Assembly (NCBI GenBank): GCA_011526105.1
Contig: WYAZ01000171.1
Span: forward strand, 62,001 to 126,000
Direction: 5' to 3'
Source of the DNA: Deltaproteobacteria bacterium
Lineage (GTDB): Bacteria > Myxococcota > Kuafuiibacteriia > Kuafuiibacteriales > Kuafuiibacteriaceae
Length of the DNA stretch: 64,000 bases
Below the pieces are notes generated by a model. That model had not been told where the DNA came from. It did no database searches and saw nothing but the letters and a program-made list of their open reading frames with translations. Each line of letters begins with the position of its first letter. Positions within the stretch are counted from its first letter, which is position 1. Shown here one piece after another: positions 27,778 through 37,207 of this stretch. The translations under genes were made by a program, and so were the position numbers.

Positions 27778-27892
27778 TTCCCAGCTCGAGCGGGCGGCGG
27801 CCTCGCAGGCGAGGATCTAGGCGGAAGTGGGTGATTACGCAATGAACTTCGGCGGTCCCGGGCGTGCGAATGCACTTTCCGGGTCGGCCGGC

Positions 27893-29143
<1,251 letters not shown>

Positions 29144-29193
29144 GGCCTTCTCATGCGCACCTGCGCCTCTGAGAATCAAGCCGAGGGTTGCGC

Positions 29194-29961
29194 TCATCCC
29201 CCGCTTCGGGTCGGCGAGCGGCTTCGGCTGGGCGGACCCACGGGTTCGAGTCGCAGCTCGAGGCGCCGGTTCCGGGTTCGCCCCTCGGGGGAGTCGTTGT
29301 CGCTTCTGGGCGCCCCGGCGCCGAGCGCGGTCAGTCGCAAGAGGGAGGGATCGAGGCCCGCATCGACCAGGGCGCCTCCGAGGGCGACCGATTGCATCGC
29401 CGAGAGCTCGAAGGGCCCAGGACCTTCCTCCTCCATCGGCCGTAGATCGTCGGCCCCGACGCGGAGTTCGATCCGATGCTTGCCGCCCCCGCTGAGCTCC
29501 TTGGCCATCGCGGGTATGGCGGCGGCCGCGGTCTTTCGGAGCCGGATGGAGCCGGGCTCGAAGAAGACGTCGAGGGGCAGGTGCAGCACCAAGACGGCGC
29601 CGACGCGACCGGACTCGACCTCGACCCCGAGCAGGCGCCCGAGGGCACCGCCGAGCGACGACCCCGCGAGCGCGCTCGACTCAGAACCGCCGCGGACGCT
29701 CTCGTCCCAGAGGCGCTGCTTCTGAGCGAGCGCGCTCTCGAGGGCGTGCACACGCTCGAGCATCGCCTGCCGGCGTCGCGTCGCATCCACCGCCTGCTCC
29801 GCCCCAAGCTGCTCGGCCCGCTGCCGCGCCTCTTCGGCCCGTCGAAGGCGATGCTCGTAGTCGGTCTGTTGAGCGCGCAGGGCGGCCTTGTGCTCCGTCT
29901 CGGGCACCGTCGCCGCGCAACCGAGCGCGCCGAACAAGACGGCGATGGACACCAGACGCAT
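29194..29961 (-). CDS. OmpA-like lipoprotein
   Basis: 255 aa. Signal with lipobox LGC near residue 15. A coiled-coil region rich in Arg/Glu/Ala (about 25-85) precedes a C-terminal OmpA-like fold (about 115-245) with [24 protein letters not shown] and [10 protein letters not shown]. OmpA-like domains bind peptidoglycan non-covalently, so it likely ties the envelope together. It is upstream of glyA on the same strand and divergent from the amidohydrolase gene, with 55 bases between starts. Confidence 0.87.
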   Translation of the reverse strand: MRLVSIAVLFGALGCAATVPETEHKAALRAQQTDYEHRLRRAEEARQRAEQLGAEQAVDATRRRQAMLERVHALESALAQKQRLWDESVRGGSESSALAGSSLGGALGRLLGVEVESGRVGAVLVLHLPLDVFFEPGSIRLRKTAAAAIPAMAKELSGGGKHRIELRVGADDLRPMEEEGPGPFELSAMQSVALGGALVDAGLDPSLLRLTALGAGAPRSDNDSPEGRTRNRRLELRLEPVGPPSRSRSPTRSGG

Positions 29962-30016
29962 CCGCCCCTCCTTAGCGCGGGGATCACTGCTTGTGAATTG
30001 ACGCGACTACCCTAAG

Positions 30017-31153
30017 ATGGGCGCCATGCAGAAGGTCGGCTCCACCCTGCTTCTCGCGGGCCTCATGGTCAGCGGGGTGGGCTGCCAGCGCATGATGGAC
30101 CTGATTCGTCCCGCCGCGCCGGCCGCCGTTCGAGCCCGAGGCGTGGTCGACGTTCACCTGCACGTCTCCCCTTCCGAGTTCGATCGCGCGGTGAAGCTCA
30201 TGGACGAGCAGGGCCTCGCCTACGGTCTCAACCTCTCGGGGACCTGGCCCGGCGCCATCCTCGAAAAACAGCTGGAGCTCGCCGAGCAGAGCGGGCGATT
30301 CCTCGTGGCTGCGAACATCCCGTGGATGGCCGCGCGCCGATTCGAAGACTTCCCGACCCGAGCGGCGGAGCTGCTGAAGAAGAGCCACGAACTCGGGGTT
30401 CGCGCGCTCAAGGTGGAGAAGGCGCTGGGGCTTCAGGTCCGCAAACCCAGCGGCGAGCTGCTCGCGGTCGACGACCCTTGGCTCGATCCGATCTGGCAGA
30501 CCGCGGGGGAGCTGAAACTGCCGGTCTTCATCCACACCGGCGACCCAAAGGCCTTTTGGGAACCCATCGACGAAAAGAACGAGCGCTTCGAGGAGCTGTC
30601 GGCGCATCCGGGCTGGTCGAACCACGATCGACCGGTGCCCTCCTTCGAGGCGCTGCTCGAGCAGCTCCTTGGACTGGTGGCGCGGCACCCGGCGACCAAC
30701 TTCGTGGCGGTTCACTTCGGCAACAACTCCGAAGATCCCTTCTGGGTCGGTCACGCGCTGGAAGCCCATCCCAACCTGTACGTGGATCTGGCGGCACGCC
30801 TCCCCGAGCTCGGCCGGCACGACGCAAAGAAGCTGCACGAGCTCTTCGTCCGTCACCAGGATCGAATCCTCTTCGGCACCGATACCGGACTCGGCCCCGA
30901 GGGCTTCTACATGCTGGGGTCTTTCGGCGAGGAGCCCAACCGAGCCGAGGAGGTCGGTCCCTACTTCCAAGCCCACTGGCGCTGGCTCGAGACCTGGGAC
31001 AAACAGCAGCCCAGCCCCACCCCCATCCAAGGGCGCTGGACCATCGACGGCATCGGGCTGCCGGCGGCGGTGCTCGAGAAGATCTATCGGGCTAACGCGG
31101 AGCGACTCATCGGGCGCCCAAAACCCCAAACGGGGTCGCCCACCGCGCCCTGA
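30017..31153 (+). CDS. Amidohydrolase-2 family lipoprotein
   Basis: 378 aa (ATG at 30017, or at 30026). A lipoprotein signal (VSGVGC, Cys near residue 23) precedes a TIM-barrel metal hydrolase of the amidohydrolase 2 group: VVDVHLHVSPSEF at the first metal site, LPVFIHTGDP, VAVHFGNN and the late aspartate in LFGTDTG. The metal ligands look intact. Substrate unknown. An exported, lipid-anchored amidohydrolase is less usual than the cytoplasmic forms. The double LOG gene follows after 100 bases in the same direction. Confidence 0.87.
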   Translation: MGAMQKVGSTLLLAGLMVSGVGCQRMMDLIRPAAPAAVRARGVVDVHLHVSPSEFDRAVKLMDEQGLAYGLNLSGTWPGAILEKQLELAEQSGRFLVAANIPWMAARRFEDFPTRAAELLKKSHELGVRALKVEKALGLQVRKPSGELLAVDDPWLDPIWQTAGELKLPVFIHTGDPKAFWEPIDEKNERFEELSAHPGWSNHDRPVPSFEALLEQLLGLVARHPATNFVAVHFGNNSEDPFWVGHALEAHPNLYVDLAARLPELGRHDAKKLHELFVRHQDRILFGTDTGLGPEGFYMLGSFGEEPNRAEEVGPYFQAHWRWLETWDKQQPSPTPIQGRWTIDGIGLPAAVLEKIYRANAERLIGRPKPQTGSPTAP

Positions 31154-31253
31154 ACCGGCGGTCCCTCTTGACCTCCGGCCGCCCCGCCTTCACTCTGGGT
31201 CGGCGGTCGGAATCTGCGGTATCCTGCCGAGATATCCTACCTCTCGCTTCGAG

Positions 31254-33011
31254 ATGCGGCATCGTATCGGCCAAAAGCCAGGCTTCAGTGCCCTGACTCG
31301 GGCGACCAAGGGGTCCAAGGTCGCGCCCGCGCTCGCCGAGGCCGAAGTCCGCGGCGCTGGTCCTCCGCTGCCGATCGAGCCGCCGACCCAGCAACCACAC
31401 GAAGCCCCAGTCGCCAAAGGCGGCCCCAGCAGCAACCTCATCGCGGCCCGTCAGTCGGCGTTCTCGAGGCCGGCCGAAAGCCTCGCCGTCTTGCTCGCCG
31501 ACCAGTCGAAGCAGGCCGCGAGCTTCCTCGAGCACATGCTCGACGCCCTCACCTTCTTCGGCGGCGCGCGCATTCAGCCCGGTCATCCGCACTATCAGAT
31601 CGCGGAGGCCTACGGCGAGGCGCTGCTGCTCGCGAACGTCGCGCCCATCGACGCCGGTCTGTTCAGCAAGGCGCTGAAGAGCGGCCTCTTCTCGACCGGC
31701 GCGGTCTCGGCCGCAAAGGCGGTGGTGACTTCGCTCGCGGCCGCCAGCTTGCCGCCGGCTCAGCTCGCGCACGCGTTCTCGGTGTCCGGCGGAGACCCCG
31801 AACGCCTAGCCGGCGTGCTCGCGCAGCTCATCCCGCCCGCCGAACTGAACTTGAGGCCTCGTACCGGCGCCGGCCCCGGCATCATGCACGCGGTGGCCAA
31901 AGGCTATGTCGAAGCGCGCACCAAACTCCTTGGGCTCGCCCCGCCCGCCGCCGCGCAAGAGCTCGCCGCCGGCCTCAAGGCGCAGGGCTCCCGCATGGGC
32001 GGAAACCTCCCCTTCGAACAGAAGGCGAGTGATGCCATCGAGGACATGGGCATCTTCCTGCACTTCATCCCCAGACGCCTCGCGTTGACCGAGGGCGCGC
32101 CCGCTTTCTCCATCTTCCCCGGGGGCATTGGCACCTTGAACGAGCTGTTCGAGGTCATGCGGATGGACCGCACAGTGGTGTTCGAGGGACGTGCGTTCTG
32201 GTCTGGCGCGGTGGAGCGCCTCCAGCACAACTGGAACGCTCGAGGTCTGGTCGACCCAGCGGAGCCGCCCTCCATCGCGTTCGCGGACGGGGTGAGCGAG
32301 GGGCTCCCGGTCATCCTCGAGGCCATCCACGCCGCCGGCCCCAAGAACGTGCGCTCCATCGTGGCCGACATCGAGAGCCTGAGTCACGACCTCCATGAGG
32401 GCCCCATGGCGCTCAAAGAAGTGGCGACCGCGGTCACCTTTGTGGGCGGCAAGCGACTCCGCCCGAGCGATCCGGAGGTGCATGCGGCACGCGCCTTGGC
32501 CGAGCAGCTCGGACGCAGCCAGGTGCCGATGCGCCTCGGTGGTCCCGGTGCGCTCTTCGACGCGGTCCACTCCGGGAACCAGAGCGCCCAAGGACCTTCG
32601 CTGCAAGCCTTCTTGCTCGACGACGGCAAGCTCGATCGTGCGAGCGTGGAGAAGCGAGCCGATGTCGGCTACGTGGCCAAGAGCGCCATCGCCCACAAGC
32701 CGCTCATGTACGAGAACAACGTGGGCATCGTGGCCTTGCCCGGCGGCGTGGGCACCATGGACGAGGTGTTCGAGATCGCGTGTTTGATCAGCACCGGCAA
32801 CGCACCCAAGCGCCCGCTGGTGTTGGTGGGTCGCGAGTTCTGGGCCCCCCTCATCGATGCCTTCGAGAAAGCCATGGACCCCGCCAGCACCGACCCCGCG
32901 GTCATGCGCGCGGTGGCCAAGGGCGAGTTTCGGCGCCTGTTTGATATCGTCGACACCGCCGATGAAGCGCGTGCGGCGCTCGAAGCGCCCGCCAAGGAGG
33001 CCGCCTCGTGA
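31254..33011 (+). CDS. Double LOG-domain protein (tandem nucleotide phosphoribohydrolase-like)
   Basis: 585 aa from the ATG at 31254, the only usable start. After about 60 residues of Pro/Ala-rich linker there are two LOG (lysine-decarboxylase-like) Rossmann domains. The first has GAGPGIM at 205-211 and PGGIGTLNE from 289; the second has GGPGAL at 429-434 and PGGVGTMDE from 496. LOG enzymes cleave the base from nucleoside 5'-monophosphates (cytokinin activation in plants), and some bind nucleotide ligands as sensors. Tandem fusion is unusual. Overlaps the SCP2-like gene by four bases. Confidence 0.85.
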   Translation: MRHRIGQKPGFSALTRATKGSKVAPALAEAEVRGAGPPLPIEPPTQQPHEAPVAKGGPSSNLIAARQSAFSRPAESLAVLLADQSKQAASFLEHMLDALTFFGGARIQPGHPHYQIAEAYGEALLLANVAPIDAGLFSKALKSGLFSTGAVSAAKAVVTSLAAASLPPAQLAHAFSVSGGDPERLAGVLAQLIPPAELNLRPRTGAGPGIMHAVAKGYVEARTKLLGLAPPAAAQELAAGLKAQGSRMGGNLPFEQKASDAIEDMGIFLHFIPRRLALTEGAPAFSIFPGGIGTLNELFEVMRMDRTVVFEGRAFWSGAVERLQHNWNARGLVDPAEPPSIAFADGVSEGLPVILEAIHAAGPKNVRSIVADIESLSHDLHEGPMALKEVATAVTFVGGKRLRPSDPEVHAARALAEQLGRSQVPMRLGGPGALFDAVHSGNQSAQGPSLQAFLLDDGKLDRASVEKRADVGYVAKSAIAHKPLMYENNVGIVALPGGVGTMDEVFEIACLISTGNAPKRPLVLVGREFWAPLIDAFEKAMDPASTDPAVMRAVAKGEFRRLFDIVDTADEARAALEAPAKEAAS

Positions 33012-33385
33012 GCACGGTGACCGCGACCCAGTTCTTTGACCAAGAACTGCCGAGGCTTTTCTCGGAGAAGAAGGCGCGCACCAAACGCAACGCCGATGTG
33101 ATCTTCGAGGTCGCGGGTCCGTCCGGCGGGCGCTGGCGCGTGCGCCTCGCTCAGCCGCCGGAGGTGAGCTCGCTCTCGGCCCACGACGAGACCGGCGATC
33201 TGCTCATTCGCATGGACGCCTCCGAGTTCTCGTCGTTCCTCGACGGGACCCTCGACGTGGTGCAGGCGGTAGATGAAGGTCGCCTCGCCCTGGCCGGCGA
33301 CTTGAGCCTCGTCGAGGAGCTCGCAGAAATGTGGAGCACGCCAAAGTCGTGGCTGTCGTTGCGCGTCGAGGAGTCCGGCAAGTGA
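33008..33385 (+). CDS. SCP2 sterol-carrier-like domain protein
   Basis: 125 aa from a GTG overlapping the LOG gene stop (GTGA). The sequence follows the SCP2 pattern: a beta-rich centre (VIFEVAGPSGGRWRVRL, then DLLIRMDASEFSSFLDG), and a C-terminal AVDEGRLALAGDLSLVEEL. SCP2 domains bind lipids or other hydrophobic ligands in a pocket. It is translationally coupled to both neighbours, so it is probably part of the same process. Confidence 0.8.
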   Translation: MSTVTATQFFDQELPRLFSEKKARTKRNADVIFEVAGPSGGRWRVRLAQPPEVSSLSAHDETGDLLIRMDASEFSSFLDGTLDVVQAVDEGRLALAGDLSLVEELAEMWSTPKSWLSLRVEESGK

Positions 33386-34608
33386 AGTCGAGCAAGAAGC
33401 ATCCGGGTGACACGCAGCTCGTCACCCACACGCTGAAGCCCTCCGACAAACTCTCGGGAAAGATCGAGAGCGCGCTGAGCCAGAAGCGTACCGCCGAGGG
33501 CCTCAGCGAGGCCAAAGGTTTGGTGGCGGCCGCCCTAGACGAGTTCGCCGCCGATCCCCGGCTGAAGCCGCTGGCCGCCGCTTTCCCAGAGGCCAAAGGC
33601 GGAGCCTCGGCCTTGCTGTCGGCAGCCCAGGTCAAGACCGCGTTCAAGAAGCTCGCTGAAGGCGTTAAGCGCCTTCAGACCGCGGCCCAAGGCGCCGAGC
33701 GCGTGAGCCATCAGGAGGGCGCCGAGGTCAGCGCCTTCGACCGCAAGATGATGAAGGGCGTCATCAGGCTCTGCGGCGTATCGTTCTCGGAGCTGAACAC
33801 CCCCGCCGCCACCATCATCACCGCCGGCGACAAGATCGTGGCGGTGGGCATGAACCGCGCCTACAACCCGCTGCCCGAGTACGATCGTCACGGCGAGATG
33901 GAGGCGCTCCGGGCGCTCAAGCAGCGCACGTACACCGGCATCGCCCAGATCCTCGTTCTGCATCGGCAGCGAGGCGGCGCACTCAGCCCGCGCAGCCAGG
34001 AGATCCTGAAGAAGCTGGAGGCGCAGGGCCTCATGAAGGACCAGAGCCTCGGCCTCAATCCCGCCAAGCTCGAGAAACAGGGTTTCTTCAGCGCCGCCAA
34101 GATCGAGAAATATGAGCGCCAACTCGATGCGGCCGTGAAGGAGGGGAGCTGCTTCCAGCGCGACGAAGACGGCAACCTCCACGGACGCCCGCAGCAGGTC
34201 TTCGAGACCGCGATGAGCCAGGGGACCTTTGGCGCCAAGGACGTGGCCGATTGGGAAGTCTTCGACCGCCTTCACAGTCGAGATCCCACGATGAAGCTCG
34301 CGCTCTACACCTCCCTCGAGCCCTGCGGCATGTGCCTTCAGAACTGCACGAGCCACGGACAGATCGGCCGCGTCGTGTACGGAGCCCGAGACGAGTTCGG
34401 CGGCGGCATCAGCACGCTCGAGAAGTATCCGGAGGCCTACTTCTCCATGGGCCGAGTTCCGTATGAGCTCGTGGGCGGGGTCGAAGGCGAGAAGGCCCAA
34501 GTGCTCTACGATAAGTTCTTCAACGAGGTTTATCCGTATGTCCGAGTCGACGAAGATCCGCCGCCCGAGGTACTGAAGGCGCTCGCGAAGGAGTTCGCGC
34601 AGGCCTGA
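33382..34608 (+). CDS. Cytidine/deoxycytidylate-type deaminase with a large internal insertion
   Basis: 408 aa from a GTG at 33382 that overlaps the SCP2 gene stop; GAGGAG lies eight bases upstream. Residues 1-135 are a helical N-terminal domain. The deaminase zinc site is HGE at 170-172 and PCGMC at 314-318, so the two halves are about 142 residues apart instead of the usual 25-40; a charged, largely helical insertion of about 110 residues fills the gap. All catalytic residues are kept. The substrate, whether free base, nucleotide or nucleic acid, cannot be read from sequence. Bd3614-type deaminases are one possible relative. Confidence 0.82.
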   Translation: MKSSKKHPGDTQLVTHTLKPSDKLSGKIESALSQKRTAEGLSEAKGLVAAALDEFAADPRLKPLAAAFPEAKGGASALLSAAQVKTAFKKLAEGVKRLQTAAQGAERVSHQEGAEVSAFDRKMMKGVIRLCGVSFSELNTPAATIITAGDKIVAVGMNRAYNPLPEYDRHGEMEALRALKQRTYTGIAQILVLHRQRGGALSPRSQEILKKLEAQGLMKDQSLGLNPAKLEKQGFFSAAKIEKYERQLDAAVKEGSCFQRDEDGNLHGRPQQVFETAMSQGTFGAKDVADWEVFDRLHSRDPTMKLALYTSLEPCGMCLQNCTSHGQIGRVVYGARDEFGGGISTLEKYPEAYFSMGRVPYELVGGVEGEKAQVLYDKFFNEVYPYVRVDEDPPPEVLKALAKEFAQA

Positions 34609-34612
34609 GCCC

Positions 34613-35149
34613 CTAACTCTCGTCCTCCGCGAGCGCCGCCATCAGCGCCTGCTCCGCCCGAAGCAAACCCGACGCGACCGCCCCAAAGGTCACGATCGGC
34701 AGCCCGTTGCTCCCGAGCACCACCGTGCTCCTCGGCCCCTTCAGATGCAGCCGAAGTCGCGCCAAGCCGTGACCATCGTAGACCACCGGATAGGAGACCT
34801 CCGCGTCACGATAGGCGGCACGCGCTTCCTTCGCACGATCGGGCGGCCCGAGGATCACGACGACCACCGAGCCTCCGCGGGCGGCGATTCGGTCGTGGAG
34901 TTCCTGCAGCTCTCGCAGACGGACGTCGCAGCCCTCGCAGCCCGCGAGCGGAAGCGCATAGAGCAGCGCCGCGCGCCATGACGTCTTCGTGGTCGAAGAC
35001 GCCGCGCTTGGGCCAATGACATCTTCGAAGGACAAGAGCTTGCGCCCGGCTCGCGCATTCAAGACCTCGAGGGTGAGCCGAGGCGCTTCCTGGGCATCGG
35101 CGGTCGGGGCCGCGAGAACGGCGGACAGAAGAACCCAGGCCGTCAGCAC
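34613..35149 (-). CDS. Exported thioredoxin/peroxiredoxin-like protein
   Basis: 178 aa from a GTG. Signal peptide about 1-20. The fold follows AhpC/TSA-thioredoxin order, with a redox-type GCEGC motif near residue 70 and VVVVILGPPD as the next strand. It likely acts in the periplasm on thiols or peroxides. Follows the PEGA gene after 18 bases and ends four bases from the convergent deaminase gene. Confidence 0.75.
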   Translation of the reverse strand: MLTAWVLLSAVLAAPTADAQEAPRLTLEVLNARAGRKLLSFEDVIGPSAASSTTKTSWRAALLYALPLAGCEGCDVRLRELQELHDRIAARGGSVVVVILGPPDRAKEARAAYRDAEVSYPVVYDGHGLARLRLHLKGPRSTVVLGSNGLPIVTFGAVASGLLRAEQALMAALAEDES

Positions 35150-35167
35150 GCGACGTTCTCCAAAACG

Positions 35168-36391
35168 CTAGAAGCGCACGCGCAGGGCGACGTCTCCGCC
35201 GCCCACGCGCGGGATGACCGCTCCCTCGAAGGCCGGCTCGTCGGGCGTCTCCACAAAGAAGGCCGCCACCGCGCCGACCGCGAACGCGCCCGCCATGACC
35301 CAAGCCACGGTCGCCACGGTGGCCTTGGTGTCGGCCGAACCGCAGTCCTCGGCGAGGGTGTCGTCGCAGACGCTGCGATTGCAGCTCGCGACATCGCCGG
35401 CTCTGCAAGCCTCGTTGCGGACGTCCTGGGCCTGGCTGATCTCGCTATCGAGAGAGAGCTTCTGCACCCCGAAGACGGCGCCCACGACCCCGGCCGCGAC
35501 CGCCCCCCCGCTCAGGATCCACGTAAAGATCCGCGGGCCGCCGCTGTCGGTCTCCACCTTGGCCGCCACCTTGGGCTGGGCCTCGTCCGGCGGCGGCGCA
35601 TCCTTCGGTTTTGGCGTGAGGTCGACCGCCGGGTCGGGGAGCTTTGGGGGAGGCGTGAGCTTTTGGGCCACGAGGGGCTCGAGCAGGACCTGCACCTTGG
35701 TCTCGCGCCCGGCGTGAACCTGGCCTTGCCACAAGAACGCTTGATGTCCGACCTTGGTGAGCTCGAGCCGGTGTGAGCCCGGGGAGACGCGCTTCAGATC
35801 TTTTTCGGTGGCCGCCTTATCGTCGAGACGAATACGGGCGTCGGAGAGATCGGCGCCGCCCCGCGTCGCAACGAGGGCGATGGACCCGGGTGGAAGCTCC
35901 CGCTTCTTTCCAAACAGGTGGGCCACATAGACCCGCACCTCGGCCGCGCTCTCGCCCGCGACGTCCGTCAGGGTCCGCGTGAGGGATTGATCGCGTCCGT
36001 TGGATACACGCACGAGCTTGAGCGTGAGCGTGGCCGCGGAGCTGTCCCCCGTGAGGGTGGCTTCGAGCACCATCGTCACCGAGAGCGTCTTGCCGATGGC
36101 GACCAGGCAGGCCGTCCCTCGACCCTCACACCCGGCCGAGAGCGCCATCGACGCGGTGTCCAAGGCGGGGCGCGGCAAGAGCTGCAGGCTCGAGACCTCA
36201 CCCGCTTCGGCGCGAATGGCCGCATCGAGCGCCTCGACGTCTGCGGCCGCAAAGCCCTCCGCCTCGAGTCCGAGCACGAGCAGCGTGCCTCTGGGGCGGC
36301 GGGCTTCGGCGACCGAGAGGTGGGTGCCCACGATCGCGAAGAGCGCGAGCGTGCAGGCCAAGGCCATCGCCGGTCTCATCGATCGCAGCAT
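35168..36391 (-). CDS. PEGA-like envelope protein
   Basis: About 407 aa from the ATG at 36391; a GTG at 36439 overlapping the CinA-like stop is an alternative but would bury the signal peptide. A signal peptide is followed by an alpha/beta domain of about 160 residues, a PEGA-like segment (SPGSHRLELTKVGHQAF, about 205-245), a Pro/Lys linker, a membrane segment, a loop with four cysteines and a last membrane segment. Same overall layout as the gene at 4603-5601, suggesting paralogues. Function unknown. Confidence 0.78.
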   Translation of the reverse strand: MLRSMRPAMALACTLALFAIVGTHLSVAEARRPRGTLLVLGLEAEGFAAADVEALDAAIRAEAGEVSSLQLLPRPALDTASMALSAGCEGRGTACLVAIGKTLSVTMVLEATLTGDSSAATLTLKLVRVSNGRDQSLTRTLTDVAGESAAEVRVYVAHLFGKKRELPPGSIALVATRGGADLSDARIRLDDKAATEKDLKRVSPGSHRLELTKVGHQAFLWQGQVHAGRETKVQVLLEPLVAQKLTPPPKLPDPAVDLTPKPKDAPPPDEAQPKVAAKVETDSGGPRIFTWILSGGAVAAGVVGAVFGVQKLSLDSEISQAQDVRNEACRAGDVASCNRSVCDDTLAEDCGSADTKATVATVAWVMAGAFAVGAVAAFFVETPDEPAFEGAVIPRVGGGDVALRVRF

Positions 36392-36435
36392 CCCCTCATC
36401 GCGGTAGCACGGCCCCGAAAACCGCGTCAAATCGG

Positions 36436-37173
36436 TCACTCCGTTCGTACCACCCAGCCCGGCGAAAGCCCTTCGAGCAGCTCGGCAAAGGCGGTCTCGA
36501 CCCGGTCCCGATCGCGGCCCTCGACCGTCAGCCGAACCCGATGGTCCGCGTCATCGAACCGTGGGTACGAACCCAGCTCCAGGTCTGGGTGGGCGCGCTG
36601 AACCGCCTCGAGATGGAGCGCGATCTCGTCCTCCTGGACCGAGATGAAGACCTGCCGCAGCACGAAGGCGGGCCCTCGGAGCCGATCCCGGAGGACCTCA
36701 TCGAACTTGGCGCGAAAGAACAGCGGGACCCCCGGCAGGACGAAGACGTTCTCCACCTGCAGGACCGGAAAGCGGTCGGGCCGCGCATAGAGGAGCTTCG
36801 AGCCTTCGGGCACCGAAGCCATGCGGCGCACCACGTCGTTCATCTTCTCCCCAAAGCGCTCGGCGAGCATCGACTCGAGGCTGGGGTCGAGCCGGAGCTC
36901 TCGCCCAAAGGCCCGAGCCACGCCGAGGAAGGTCACGTCGTCATGGGTGCTGCCCACCCCGCCCGAGGTGAAGACGTGGTCGTAGGCGGCCGACATGCGC
37001 CGCACCTCGCTCGCGATCTCCTCCACTTCGTCGCGCAAAAACACGATGCGCTCCAGCTTGACGCCCATCTCACGCAGTTCTCGGATGAGAAAGCGCGCAT
37101 TCTCCTCCTCGACTTTCCCCGAGAGGACCTCGTTTCCGATGATGATGGCGCCGGCGCGACTCACGGGGCGCAA
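36436..37173 (-). CDS. CinA N-terminal / molybdopterin-binding-fold protein
   Basis: 245 aa. Begins with AGAIIIGNEVLSGKVEEEN and has FTSGGVGSTHDDVT and the segment VFVLPGVP, the signature of the MoaB/Mog-like domain of CinA. The C-terminal nicotinamide-mononucleotide deamidase domain of full CinA is absent. Stand-alone versions are linked to nucleotide pyrophosphatase activity (for example on ADP-ribose or FAD), which would be the best guess. Located 34 bases downstream of the PaaK-like gene. Confidence 0.88.
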   Translation of the reverse strand: MRPVSRAGAIIIGNEVLSGKVEEENARFLIRELREMGVKLERIVFLRDEVEEIASEVRRMSAAYDHVFTSGGVGSTHDDVTFLGVARAFGRELRLDPSLESMLAERFGEKMNDVVRRMASVPEGSKLLYARPDRFPVLQVENVFVLPGVPLFFRAKFDEVLRDRLRGPAFVLRQVFISVQEDEIALHLEAVQRAHPDLELGSYPRFDDADHRVRLTVEGRDRDRVETAFAELLEGLSPGWVVRTE

Positions 37174-37207
37174 AGCCTAACCCAAGAATCAGGGAGGGGG
37201 GAGAGCT

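Noticed and set aside
27778-27892. FMN riboswitch before the riboflavin genes
   Set aside because: No RFN-element conserved segments were found here or before ribD.
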